Source of the DNA: Arthrobacter sp. V1I9
GTDB taxonomy: Bacteria > Actinomycetota > Actinomycetes > Actinomycetales > Micrococcaceae
Reading direction: 5' to 3'
NCBI RefSeq assembly: GCF_030817075.1
Contig: NZ_JAUSYU010000001.1
Coordinates: 744,001-808,000 of the forward strand
Length of the DNA stretch: 64,000 nucleotides
Part shown: positions 34,181 through 42,804 of the stretch, in pieces
How positions within the stretch are numbered: position 1 is the first letter of the stretch
Layout: each line of letters starts with the position of its first letter
Notes under the pieces: generated by a model
What the model was told of the DNA's origin: nothing
What the model saw: only the letters and a program-made list of their open reading frames with translations
The model's database searches: none
Made by a program: the position numbers and the translations under genes

Positions 34181-34576
34181 CTACTACTCCGTGGCCCTGA
34201 CGGACTGCGGCAACGGCGTCACCCACAACGCCATGAGTGGGATCCTGCAGTCCTCCCACAACCTCGTTATCGCCGCCAGATATGCAGTCAGCGGCGCCAA
34301 GCGGGCCCGCAGGACCCTGCACTGGCTGGCTAGCCACGGATATGAGGACCTGGTCCGGAACGCCATCGTGGTCATCACCGACAAGGACTAGGTGTCCTCC
34401 CGCGTGGACAAGGACGCCATCGAGGAACACCTTTCGGGGATCTGCCGCGAGCTCATCGCTGTCCCGCACAACCGCGGCGTAGCCTGACGGCGACCTGGTC
34501 ACCCTCGACGTGCTGAAGCACGAGACGCGTCGGCCTACAAGGAAATTACGCGGCGATCGTGGACGGGTACCAGTAA
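34181..34576 (+). pseudogene. Decayed direct copy of the ATPase gene's 3' end
   Basis: This segment matches 30907-31303 (the last 130 codons of the ATPase) in the same orientation at roughly 85-90 percent by eye. It carries a premature TAG (34389-34391, where the intact gene has GAG for Glu), a frame change near 34490 and missing bases near 34525, so it is dead. No ATPase N-terminus or P-loop precedes it. Between the intact gene and this copy lie the acyltransferase and the two fibre-like genes, a layout like that at 37982-42652. Confidence 0.8.
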
Positions 34577-34611
34577 GGGCACCCGCCCCGACGTCGCTGG
34601 GAGTGGGTGGG

Positions 34612-35033
34612 TCAGGCCAATACGCTGATCCTTGAGTCCCTTTCGGCGAGCAGCTTGTTATCCAGAGAGTTCCGGCCGGCCCCTGCCAGGACGAACGCCA
34701 GGCATAGGGCTGCGAGCAGCAGGACAAGTTCGAGGCCGTTGTTCGCTACGAAGAATCCGTTGGGAATGTGCACAAGGAACATTGCCCCCAGCATGTCAAA
34801 AATGAGCAGGCCGGCGGCAATCCGCGTCATCAGTCCGAGGATCAGTGCGATACCGCCTGCCGCTCCAGTGTGGACACCACCGGGGCCGCGATGTCGGCCA
34901 ACGGTACGCCCATGTTGCGGAACGACGCCTGGGTGCCGGCAATAGTGAATTCCGTGAACTTCTGCCAACCGTGCAGCGCGAACGTCAAACCAACCACGAT
35001 GCGCAGCACTAGTAATCCGACTTGAGCCATCAT
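34612..35033 (-). pseudogene. DoxX-family membrane protein with a one-base frameshift
   Basis: ATG at 35033/35030 behind AAGGCAGG starts MMAQVGLLVLRIVVGLTFAL then HGWQKFTEF, a DoxX start (R-hydrophobic-x-x-G..H-G-x-x-K). The frame breaks at about 34865, after VVSTLE: one missing base turns the expected L-A-G-G-I-A-L-I-L-G into a stop. The second frame then continues GGIALILGLMTRIAAGLLIF to the end LDNKLLAERDSRISVLA. Four helices are present overall. Either a real inactivating deletion or a read error. DoxX proteins are of uncertain function (thiosulfate/redox membrane proteins). Confidence 0.75.
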
Positions 35034-35246
35034 TACCTGCCTTGGTAGAGACCGGGTGAACGCCGACGGACAGCCGAGATTCCAGGGAACGGAATCAGTG
35101 TTCAGGGGCATGATCACTTACGGACCGTGGAAAAACCTTTGACCGCACTCAGCACTAGTCGAGAGGTTACGTGCCTGAATCGTGACCCGACGTGCGGGCG
35201 CTCCTCAATAAAAAACCCAAGCTACCGGGCGTAGGTTGAGCCAACA

Positions 35247-35268
35247 GGCAGTTACAAGGCAGTTACAA
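35247..35268 (+). repeat. Tandem 11-bp repeat before a small-protein gene
   Basis: GGCAGTTACAA occurs twice in a row (35247-35257 and 35258-35268), followed by GGCAG. It lies just before the ribosome site of the micro-gene at 35291. It may reflect slippage or a paired binding site. Confidence 0.5.
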
Positions 35269-35290
35269 GGCAGAACGGAGGGAGCAGGAC

Positions 35291-35395
35291 ATGACAATCA
35301 CCGACTACGCCGTGGCTCTTGGCGGCATGTTGGGCTCACTCGGCGCTGTAGGCCTCTTAGCAGCAGGACTCATCCGGGCAAAGGCCCGCCCCTAG
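35291..35395 (+). CDS. Small membrane protein (34 aa)
   Basis: ATG 35291 to TAG 35395, with GGAGGGAG (35277-35284) at good spacing. MTITDYAVALGGMLGSLGAV then GLLAAGLIRAKARP: one hydrophobic helix and a short basic end. The layout (acidic Asp/Tyr start, Gly-rich helix, basic tail) resembles the 48-residue protein at 29598, but similarity is only compositional. Unknown role; the strong ribosome site is the main evidence that it is translated. Confidence 0.5.
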   Translation: MTITDYAVALGGMLGSLGAVGLLAAGLIRAKARP

Positions 35396-35491
35396 CCCTC
35401 TTCTTCTGCAGCCTCGGGCAGTGCTAAGTTCCGGTCCCAAGATGTACCGACCGATCATCGGCAACTGGTAGCCCGTCGGGGGAGGGGACTC

Positions 35492-37957
35492 ATGGCTGGA
35501 GAGCATGACGATGACCTGGTCATGCAGTCACTGTTGCTCGATGAAATCGGCCAATCGGTGATCGGAGTGGATGCCCAATGGCGGGTGACGTACTGGAACC
35601 GGGCCTCGGAGCGGCTGTATGGGTTCAGTGCCGCTGAGGTGATCGGGGCGGGAATAGCGGACCTGGGGATGCTGGCCCGTGGTACTTCTGCGGCGGAGAC
35701 AGCGGAGATCAGAGCGCGGATCGCCAACGGCGGAGACTGGTCCGGTGAGCTTTGGATCCACCACCCGGCCGGGAAAGAGTTCCCTGTCCATGCCACGGTC
35801 AGTCCTGTCCACGGGCGGCACACCACGCCGGTGGCCGTGGTGGCCATCTCCAAGGACATCACCGACCGGAAGCACAACGAGGCCGTTTTGCGGCGGTTCT
35901 CGGACATGGTGGAATCCTCCGGAGACGCAATTGTCAGTGCAGACATGACCGGGACCATCACCAGCTGGAACCCCGGTGCGGCCAGGATGTTCGGATGGAG
36001 CGCCCGGGAAGCTGTGGGGAAAAGCTACCGCTTGCTGACCACCCGCGACGCCGAGGACTTCGCGACTGTAGTGAAGATCAGCATAGCGAGCGGCAAGTTT
36101 GTTACCGGCCTGGAAGTGCGCTGGGGCCACAAGAACGGAGCCGTTATTGATGTCGAGCTGACCGTTTCACCGGTGTACGGGCCGGCCGGGGAACAGGCCG
36201 GTGTGTCGGTGATCGCCCGGGACATCACCGAGATTCAGCGGCTCCGTGCGGCGGCCGCCGTCGAGCGTGAAAAGCTGCTGGCCGCCCAGGAAATGGCGCA
36301 CGTGGGCAGCGTGGAGCACACGATGGAGACGGGTGAAACCTGGCACTCGGAGGAATTCGGCCGGATCTTCGGCATGGAGCCCGGGCAGGTGGCTTCCCGG
36401 GAACTGATGCTCGAGTTGACCCACCCGGATGACCGGGACCTGGTGCAACGGATTTGGCTGGGCTTGGAGGCAGGAAACGGGTTCGCAGATTTCGAGTACA
36501 GGATGGTCAGGGCCGATGGCCAGCAGCGGTGGCTGCACTCCCGCATTAGGAACGTGGAACCCGAGGAAGGGAAACCCGGGCGGTTCCTCGACACCGTCCT
36601 GGACATCACCGAACGCAAGCAGGCGGAGCAGATCCTGGAATGGCGGGCCCGCCACGATGCGCTGACTGGCTTGCCCAACCGCTACGTCATCACCGAGGTG
36701 CTCCAAGGACTCCTGGACCGGGACTCCCGGGCCGTGGTGATGTTCGTTGACGTGGACCGGTTCAAGTTAATCAACGATGGCATCGGCCACGGGGCCGGCG
36801 ACACGATTCTGGTTCTTCTGGGAGAGCGGCTGAAGGCATTTGTCCGGAGCGGTGACACCGTAGGCCGGTTCGGTGGGGACGAATTCGTCATAGTCTGCGA
36901 AAACCTGACGCTGCGCGGCGCGAGGACCCTGGCGGAACGGATCAGGCAATCCACCAGGCGCCCGTTTGAGGTCAACGGCCGGAAGATTTACCTGAACCTC
37001 AGCGTTGGCATCGCTCTGGCAGGACCGGACGACACCGCCGAATCGATGCTTCAGGGAGCCGACGCCGCCATGTACCGGGCCAAGTCAGCAGGCGGGGACT
37101 CATCAGCGGTGTATGACGTGCTGATGGCCGGAAGGGCTACGGGACGGCTGGACCTGGAGTCTGACCTGCGTCATGCCCTGGAACGGGGAGAGTTCTCCCT
37201 GGACTACCAGCCAATTGTTGATGTGTCCGACGGCCGGACCGTCGCCTTCGAAGCGCTGCTGCGCTGGCATCACAGCGAGCACGGGCTGATCGCGCCCGAC
37301 ACTTTCATTCCTATCGCCGAGGAGACAGGCCTGATCGTCCCCATCGGCACGTGGGTACTCCATGAAGCCCTCCGGCAGATCCAACAGTGGCGCGCGCAGC
37401 TGAAGGGGGCGGAGAACGTCTCAGCCGCCGTGAACATATCGGGGCGCCAATTCCTGGCGCCCAACTTCACGGACATCGTCGAGGCAGCAATCCAGGCCGC
37501 CGGCATCGACCCCAAAGCAGTGGACCTGGAAATTACCGAAACAGTGCTGATGGACCAGCCGGACCTGCCTGAAGAGACACTTCAATGTCTCAACAACCTG
37601 GGAGTGGGGCTATCCATCGATGACTTCGGCACCGGGTATTCGTCCCTGAGCTACGTCAAATGGCTTTCGGCCCGGACCCTAAAAATAGACCGTACCTTTG
37701 TTGAAGAACTGGGAAAAGGACCCCACGGGGCAACCATCATCGAACTTGTTCTCGGCATGGCCGAAAGCCTCAGCCTCGACGTAGTGGCGGAAGGTGTAGA
37801 AACGCCCGAGCAGCTCGTCGAACTTCGCCGCCTCGGCATACGCCAGGCCCAGGGGTACTACTGGAGCCGCCCTATGCCTCCGGAACGCATTCCGGCATGG
37901 CTGGAAACGCCGTTGCCCAGCCCCGACGCGAAGTCCGGTGTGGCTGGCGTCCGTTAG
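35492..37957 (+). CDS. PAS-PAS-PAS-GGDEF-EAL cyclic-di-GMP signalling protein
   Basis: An 821-residue cytoplasmic protein starting at ATG 35492 behind GGGAGGGG. Three PAS domains (from about 12, 140 and 265; ends DITDRKHNEAV, DITEIQRLRA and DITERKQAEQI) lead to GGDEF (LTGLPNRY, then the intact RFGGDEFVIV at about 465) with an inhibitory I-site RSGD five residues before GGDEF, and then EAL (AFEALLRWH, DLEITETVLM, SIDDFGTGYSSLSYV, KIDRTFV, VVAEGVETPEQ). All catalytic carboxylates visible are present, so it could both make and degrade c-di-GMP. No membrane helix is seen. Its targets are unknown; polysaccharide secretion control is plausible but not shown. Confidence 0.93.
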   Translation: MAGEHDDDLVMQSLLLDEIGQSVIGVDAQWRVTYWNRASERLYGFSAAEVIGAGIADLGMLARGTSAAETAEIRARIANGGDWSGELWIHHPAGKEFPVHATVSPVHGRHTTPVAVVAISKDITDRKHNEAVLRRFSDMVESSGDAIVSADMTGTITSWNPGAARMFGWSAREAVGKSYRLLTTRDAEDFATVVKISIASGKFVTGLEVRWGHKNGAVIDVELTVSPVYGPAGEQAGVSVIARDITEIQRLRAAAAVEREKLLAAQEMAHVGSVEHTMETGETWHSEEFGRIFGMEPGQVASRELMLELTHPDDRDLVQRIWLGLEAGNGFADFEYRMVRADGQQRWLHSRIRNVEPEEGKPGRFLDTVLDITERKQAEQILEWRARHDALTGLPNRYVITEVLQGLLDRDSRAVVMFVDVDRFKLINDGIGHGAGDTILVLLGERLKAFVRSGDTVGRFGGDEFVIVCENLTLRGARTLAERIRQSTRRPFEVNGRKIYLNLSVGIALAGPDDTAESMLQGADAAMYRAKSAGGDSSAVYDVLMAGRATGRLDLESDLRHALERGEFSLDYQPIVDVSDGRTVAFEALLRWHHSEHGLIAPDTFIPIAEETGLIVPIGTWVLHEALRQIQQWRAQLKGAENVSAAVNISGRQFLAPNFTDIVEAAIQAAGIDPKAVDLEITETVLMDQPDLPEETLQCLNNLGVGLSIDDFGTGYSSLSYVKWLSARTLKIDRTFVEELGKGPHGATIIELVLGMAESLSLDVVAEGVETPEQLVELRRLGIRQAQGYYWSRPMPPERIPAWLETPLPSPDAKSGVAGVR

Positions 37958-37981
37958 CGGCTAGGGAACGGCCGGAAGAAC

Positions 37982-38251
37982 CTACCGCGTGTCCAGATCC
38001 TCAAAGACCAGAAACGTCTGGGTATTCAGCACGCCCGGCATGGACTGCAGCTGGTCGAAGATGACCCGGCGCAGGTCAATGTTGTCCACCGCGCGGACCA
38101 GCAGGATCACGTCGAAGTCGCCGCCCACCAGGGCCACGTGGTGCACCTCCGGGATGGCTGCCAGCAGGTCCCGTAGTTCGCGCCAGGAATCCTGCTTCAG
38201 CTTCAGCGTCACGTAGGCGGACGACCGGAGGCCGGCCTTGATCGGGTCCAC
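37982..38251 (-). pseudogene. 3'-end copy of the Lrp/AsnC gene (C-terminal domain only)
   Basis: These 270 bases match 42179-42448 in the same orientation without gaps. About two dozen base differences produce only one amino-acid change (Asn for Asp in GVLNTQTFLVFEDLDTR). The HTH part is missing; upstream of VDPIKAGLRSSAYVTLKLK the sequence changes to unrelated VIRRRL. So it encodes the ligand/oligomerisation (RAM) domain only and cannot bind DNA. The near-absence of amino-acid change implies that both copies evolved under selection before they met, rather than one decaying after duplication here. Confidence 0.85.
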
Positions 38252-38324
38252 CAACCGTCGGCGGATTACTACGGGGCAGCTGTGGGTGCCCGGAAGATCC
38301 ACTGGCTTTTGTCAGGAACACCGT

Positions 38325-41300
38325 TTAAGGTATTCGGGAGGTGGAGCCCGAGTACCTGGTGACCGTGGTGTAGCCGGCTTTGGAGCCGATCACCCGTACC
38401 TTCAAGGTGTCGTACCTGTCCGCGGCGACGAGCCGGTACGTCCTAGCGGTTGCACCCGCAATCGCGGCGCCGGACCGGTACCACTGGTACCGCAGCGTAG
38501 TCCCGGAAGTCCAAGTGCCCGTGTTGGCGGTGAGCGTGTAGCCATACCGAGGCGTCCCCGAGATCCAGGGGTTGGTAGCTGCCAACGAGCCAACGACCAC
38601 CGCGGCGGTCAGGCCAGAGTCTTTGGCCAAGGTCGTGTAGCCCGTCTTGGAACCGGTCACGCGGACTCTCATTGCCCTGCCCAAGTCTGCGGCGGTCAAC
38701 GTGTATCTTGACGCGGTGGCACCGGTGACGGTGACCCCTGAGCGGTACCACTGGTACTTCAGCGTGGTGCCCGTTGACCAGGTGCCCGGCGCCGCCGTCA
38801 GCGCATAGCCGACTTTCCTGGTGCCGCTGATGGTTGGAGTCGGGGCAGTCAGCGTTCCTGGTACCACGAGCGATGTTTGCGGCGAATCCTGGACCAGCGT
38901 TGTGTAGCCGGCCTTGGTGCCGGTCACGCGCACTTTAATCGCCTTACCTAGGTCCGCGGCCGTGAGGGTGTACGCGGAATTCTTGGCGTTGGCGATGAGC
39001 GCGCCTGATCGAAGCCACGCATAGGTCGGTGTGAGGAACGGCCAGCCCGAAGTGTCTGCGTGCGATGTCAGAACTGACCCGACCTTCGCGGTTCCCGTTA
39101 TGACCGGTCGAGGATCAGCTAGAGTCCCTGGCAGAACCGGAGCCGTTGGCGCTGATTCCAGCGTCAACGGGGCATACCCGGCCTTCGTGCCAGTTACCCT
39201 GATCGTCAAGGTCTTGCCAACGTCCGCCACGTGCGGGGTGAAAAACACGTCGTCGGAGTTCGGAATTTGCACCCCTGAGCGATACCAGGATTTGCTCAGG
39301 CGGGTACCTGAGGGCCACGTGCTCAGCATGTCGTTCGCCAACAATGAGGCACCCAATTTTGGCGCCTTGTATGGAATGGTGGGGTTTGATGCGCTAAGGG
39401 TCCCGGGGACAACTGGTGCTGTCGGTTCAGATCCCACTGTCAGGGGCGCATAGCCGGGGGCCGCTCCAGTGACGCTCACCGTCAAGGCGTGGTATACGTC
39501 CTCGGCGACAGGAATGTACGAGCCAGCGTTCGCGGCGGGAATCGCGGCGCTGCCACGGAACCACTGATAGCTGAGCCTCGCGCCTGCGTTCCATGGCCCC
39601 GTGACGGCTGAAACTTTCTGCCCAACGGCAGCGGAGCCGGTGATTGTCGGTTTCGCAGCCGAGAATGTTCCTTCAGCGACCGGCTCCGTCGGGGTCGACG
39701 TGCCTGTGACGGTCTCCTCATCGAATGTCAAGCTATGTACGGTAACTGTGACTGCCAGGGTCTTGCCAAGGTCGGAACTCTTTGGCACGTAGATTTTGCC
39801 AGTTGCCCAGCTGATGGGCCCGTCGCTGTTCGACCACTGGTACCTCCAGAGCCCGTACTTTCCCTCTTCGGCTGTCAGAGTGGAGCCCACCTTCGCTTCG
39901 CCCACGATCCTCGGCGTGTAGCCAGGTGGCGTGACGGTCTCGGTCGGGGTGGGTTCCGGCGTGGAGCTTTCAGTTGGTGCAGGCGCGAGCGTAACTTCCG
40001 GAATGGGTGTGGGCGTGACGGTCTCGGTCGGGGTGGGTTCCGGCGTGGAGCTTTCAGTTGGTGCAGGCGCGAGCGTAACTTCCGGAATGGGTGTGGGCGT
40101 GACGGTCTCGGTCGGGGTGGGTTCCGGCGTGGAGCTTTCAGTTGGTGCAGGCGCGAGCGTAACTTCCGGAATGGGTGTGGGCGTGACGGTCTCGGTCGGG
40201 GTGGGTTCCGGCGTGGAGCTTTCAGTTGGTGCAGGCGCGATGGTAACCCCCGGAAGGGGCGTTGGCGTTCCGACGATCGGCTGCCCTTCCGTAACCGGCC
40301 CCAGCGGCTCGGACGTTGCGGAAGCGCCGCCTAGGCCAATCCTAAAACCTGACACCCTGACGCTGATGAGGGATCCGACGTCAGCTGTGACGACCCGATA
40401 GGTGCGAGCGCTGGCGTTGGGGATGGATTTGCCGTCCCGCAGCCACTCATAGCTGAAGAAGAAAAAGAAGCCGCTAGGAGTCCAGTCCCCTTCTTGCGCA
40501 GTCAGGGCCTGACCTACCCACGGTGATCCAGCGATGGACGGCGTGCCTGGAACCACAGGGGGCACCGATGCACGTACCGCCGCGCCGGCGTCTACCAGGC
40601 CGACACCGCATCCGCCGGTGTCACATGTGCCTGGCAGCAGCCGGGCCGTTGACTTCAGCTTGGCCTCCACGTCGGCCGGGGTGGGGGTCGAACCTGCGGT
40701 CATCATGAGTGCAGCGACAGCGGCGACGTGGGGTGCAGCCATCGAAGTGCCCTGCATGAAGCCGTATGCTTCGGCACCGGCGGTGGTCTTGCCCTCATTC
40801 CACGTTGACAAGATAGCGTCGTAGCCACTGGTTGAGGCATCTCCGCCGGGCGCGCTGACGTCTACTTCCGGGCCGTAATTGGAGTAGAACGCACGGCTGC
40901 CAGCGCGGCCGGTCGCTCCCACGGTGATGATGTTGTCGCAGTTGGCCGGCGTGGAGCCGGACGTCGGCGAGTTTTCGTTGCCGGCCGCCGCTACCACAGC
41001 GACTCCCTGGTCCGCAGCGAAGTCTAGGGCTGACTGGAAGTAAGCATTGCACTCTCCCGCCCCACCCAAGGACATGTTGATCACCTTGGCCGGCGTCGCG
41101 TTTGCCGGTACCGCGCTGACTGTGCCTCCGGCGGCCCAGACCACGGCGTCGGCGATGTCGCTCAGGTAGCCTCCGCAGGACCCCAGGGCGCGGAGCGGCT
41201 GTACCTTGGCGCCATAGGCGACACCTGCGACTCCGCGCCCGTTATTGGCTACGGCGGCGATCGTACCGGCAACATGAGTGCCATGCCAGGAGGACGCTGT

Positions 41301-41972
41301 CCCGTTGCAGTAGTCCCCGGCGTCGGTTGCGTTCGAGTCGCGGCCGTCACCGTCGTTGCTCAGGCTGGTATCTGAAATGAAGTCGTACCCGGGAACGATG
41401 TTGGACGACAGGTCGCTGTGATTGGTGATTCCGGTGTCGATGACGGCGACGGTTGCTCCTCGGCCTATGGTCACGTCCCAGGCAGCAGGAACCCTCAACC
41501 CGGCTGGAGCTTCGCTGAGGTCCCACTGGTACTGGTATAGCGGGTCGGAGACCGACGCGGCCGGGCGGACAAAGGTGTCCTGTTCGGCGTATTCGACGTT
41601 GCTTTGCCCCCTCAGCGAGGCGGCGACGCTGGCGCTTTCGCTGGGGGTCAGAGCTGCGGTGGTCTGGACGACGGTCGCGCCGGTTGCCGTAGTGCGCACC
41701 TCCTTGACAGGGATGCCGGAAGTGCGGGACACCTGCCCAAAGGCCTTGGCGCGTGCGGTTGCCGCCCCACCGGCTCCGGCTTTGAACTTCACGACGAAGC
41801 GGCTGGATGCCTCAGCGGGAATGGCCTTTTTCGTGGTCGAGGGCGGAGCTACCGGACGGGCGTCGATGGCCGGATCTTGGGCGGCGACTGCGGCCGGAGC
41901 AAAGAGGGTGCTAACCAGAATGGCGGCGGCAGTGATGGAGGCGGCAGCCTTGGCCAGGCGCGGAGCAGGCAT
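38325..41972 (-). CDS. Secreted subtilisin-like (S8) serine protease with long repeat tail
   Basis: A 1215-residue exoprotein. ATG 41972 behind AGGACCT is chosen because a signal peptide follows at once (MPAPRLAKAAASITAAAILV, then ...FAPAAVAAQD); the open frame extends 62 residues further but without sense. A propeptide (SSRFVVKFKAG) is followed by the S8 triad: Asp in TVAVIDTGI, His in WHGTHVAGT, Ser in GTSMAAPHVAAV. A Pro/Thr/Glu-rich linker made of 28-residue tandem units (TPTETVTPTPIPEVTLAPAP) then leads into about seven Ig-like repeats, each with an YxW-x-R-x-G core (LRYQWYRSGAAIAGATART) and KVRVTGSKAGYT. The tail probably binds cell wall or polymer. It lies between two copies of the Lrp C-terminal region. 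Confidence 0.9.
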   Translation of the reverse strand: MPAPRLAKAAASITAAAILVSTLFAPAAVAAQDPAIDARPVAPPSTTKKAIPAEASSRFVVKFKAGAGGAATARAKAFGQVSRTSGIPVKEVRTTATGATVVQTTAALTPSESASVAASLRGQSNVEYAEQDTFVRPAASVSDPLYQYQWDLSEAPAGLRVPAAWDVTIGRGATVAVIDTGITNHSDLSSNIVPGYDFISDTSLSNDGDGRDSNATDAGDYCNGTASSWHGTHVAGTIAAVANNGRGVAGVAYGAKVQPLRALGSCGGYLSDIADAVVWAAGGTVSAVPANATPAKVINMSLGGAGECNAYFQSALDFAADQGVAVVAAAGNENSPTSGSTPANCDNIITVGATGRAGSRAFYSNYGPEVDVSAPGGDASTSGYDAILSTWNEGKTTAGAEAYGFMQGTSMAAPHVAAVAALMMTAGSTPTPADVEAKLKSTARLLPGTCDTGGCGVGLVDAGAAVRASVPPVVPGTPSIAGSPWVGQALTAQEGDWTPSGFFFFFSYEWLRDGKSIPNASARTYRVVTADVGSLISVRVSGFRIGLGGASATSEPLGPVTEGQPIVGTPTPLPGVTIAPAPTESSTPEPTPTETVTPTPIPEVTLAPAPTESSTPEPTPTETVTPTPIPEVTLAPAPTESSTPEPTPTETVTPTPIPEVTLAPAPTESSTPEPTPTETVTPPGYTPRIVGEAKVGSTLTAEEGKYGLWRYQWSNSDGPISWATGKIYVPKSSDLGKTLAVTVTVHSLTFDEETVTGTSTPTEPVAEGTFSAAKPTITGSAAVGQKVSAVTGPWNAGARLSYQWFRGSAAIPAANAGSYIPVAEDVYHALTVSVTGAAPGYAPLTVGSEPTAPVVPGTLSASNPTIPYKAPKLGASLLANDMLSTWPSGTRLSKSWYRSGVQIPNSDDVFFTPHVADVGKTLTIRVTGTKAGYAPLTLESAPTAPVLPGTLADPRPVITGTAKVGSVLTSHADTSGWPFLTPTYAWLRSGALIANAKNSAYTLTAADLGKAIKVRVTGTKAGYTTLVQDSPQTSLVVPGTLTAPTPTISGTRKVGYALTAAPGTWSTGTTLKYQWYRSGVTVTGATASRYTLTAADLGRAMRVRVTGSKTGYTTLAKDSGLTAAVVVGSLAATNPWISGTPRYGYTLTANTGTWTSGTTLRYQWYRSGAAIAGATARTYRLVAADRYDTLKVRVIGSKAGYTTVTRYSGSTSRIP
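39933..40240 (-). repeat. 84-bp tandem repeat inside the protease gene (about 3.7 copies)
   Basis: Units starting at 39933, 40017, 40101 and 40185 are identical over the first three; the fourth diverges after about 55 bases. Each codes for 28 residues of the Pro/Thr/Glu linker, starting TPTETVTPTPIP. Exact identity at every base, including third codon positions, implies very recent slippage or unequal crossing-over, so copy number probably varies between isolates. Confidence 0.9.
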
Positions 41973-42178
41973 AAGGTCCTCAGGTGCATGGCCGGCGTTT
42001 GCACCGGCAGGTCGGGCGAGAGCGGGAAACACATGCTCAAACAGCCCTGGCCCCCGAGAAGACTTTAACCTGAAATTGTCAGGCTTTTGGGTTATGGCGG
42101 GAAATCCTGCACGTTTCCTGCGTTTGTGAGGCTCCGTTGGCGAGCCCACTTTTATCAAAATGGAAGCGCGCCACTGAC

Positions 42179-42652
42179 CTAACGCGTATCCAGGTCCTCA
42201 AACACCAGGAATGTCTGCGTATCCAGCACCCCTGGCATGGACTGCAACTGGTCGAAGATGACCCGGCGCAGGTCGATGTTGTCCACGGCGCGGACCAGCA
42301 GGATCACGTCGAAGTCTCCGCCCACCAGGGCAACGTGGTGCACCTCCGGAATGGCTGCGAGCAGGTCCCGGAGCTCCCGCCAGGAATCCTGCTTCAGCTT
42401 CAGCGTCACGTAGGCGGAGGACCGGAGGCCTGCCTTGATCGGGTCCACGAGCGCCGTGAACCTGGACAGCACCCCTTCGCTTGTAAGCCTCCCAATGCGG
42501 GTGTAGGCGTGCGCCCGTGAGATGTGGACGTTTTCGGCCACCTGCGTGACGGACATCCGGCCGTCCCGGGTCAGCTCGGAAATGATGCTGCGGTCGATGT
42601 CGTCCAGCGGGACGGGTTCCGTTCCGGCGTCCCTGATTGCCAATTTGTCCAC
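42179..42652 (-). CDS. Lrp/AsnC-family transcriptional regulator
   Basis: A 157-residue protein. The N-terminal HTH SIISELTRDGRMSVTQVAEN (about 22-60, recognition helix ISRAHAYTRI) is joined to a RAM domain (VDPIKAGLRSSAYVTLKLK through FLVFEDLDTR). Lrp/AsnC proteins bind amino acids or 2-oxoacids. It is divergent from the 2-oxoacid dehydrogenase operon at 42805, 152 bases away, so it is a likely BkdR-type regulator of that operon. Its 3' end is repeated at 37982-38251, with the protease gene in between. The stop and the last codon are near-identical in both. Confidence 0.9.
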   Translation of the reverse strand: MDKLAIRDAGTEPVPLDDIDRSIISELTRDGRMSVTQVAENVHISRAHAYTRIGRLTSEGVLSRFTALVDPIKAGLRSSAYVTLKLKQDSWRELRDLLAAIPEVHHVALVGGDFDVILLVRAVDNIDLRRVIFDQLQSMPGVLDTQTFLVFEDLDTR

Positions 42653-42804
42653 GACCCCTGTCAGTAACGTGCCTCACACTTACAATTCGTCTTTCAGTGT
42701 AGGCAGAATTGGGCAGCTTCTCCACGATTCGTCGCGCTGCTGGATACGAAACCGGCTGTGGGCTGATACTGGGGAGTAATAGTGGCAACAGAAGGACGGA
42801 ACCG

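Noticed and set aside
39933..40240. CRISPR-like appearance of regular repeats
   Set aside because: The repeats are contiguous 84-bp units within a protein frame, with no variable spacers and no Cas genes.
39735..40334. Plus-strand repetitive frame of 199 residues (Arg/Gly/Phe repeats)
   Set aside because: It is the antisense of the 84-bp repeat array of the protease gene.
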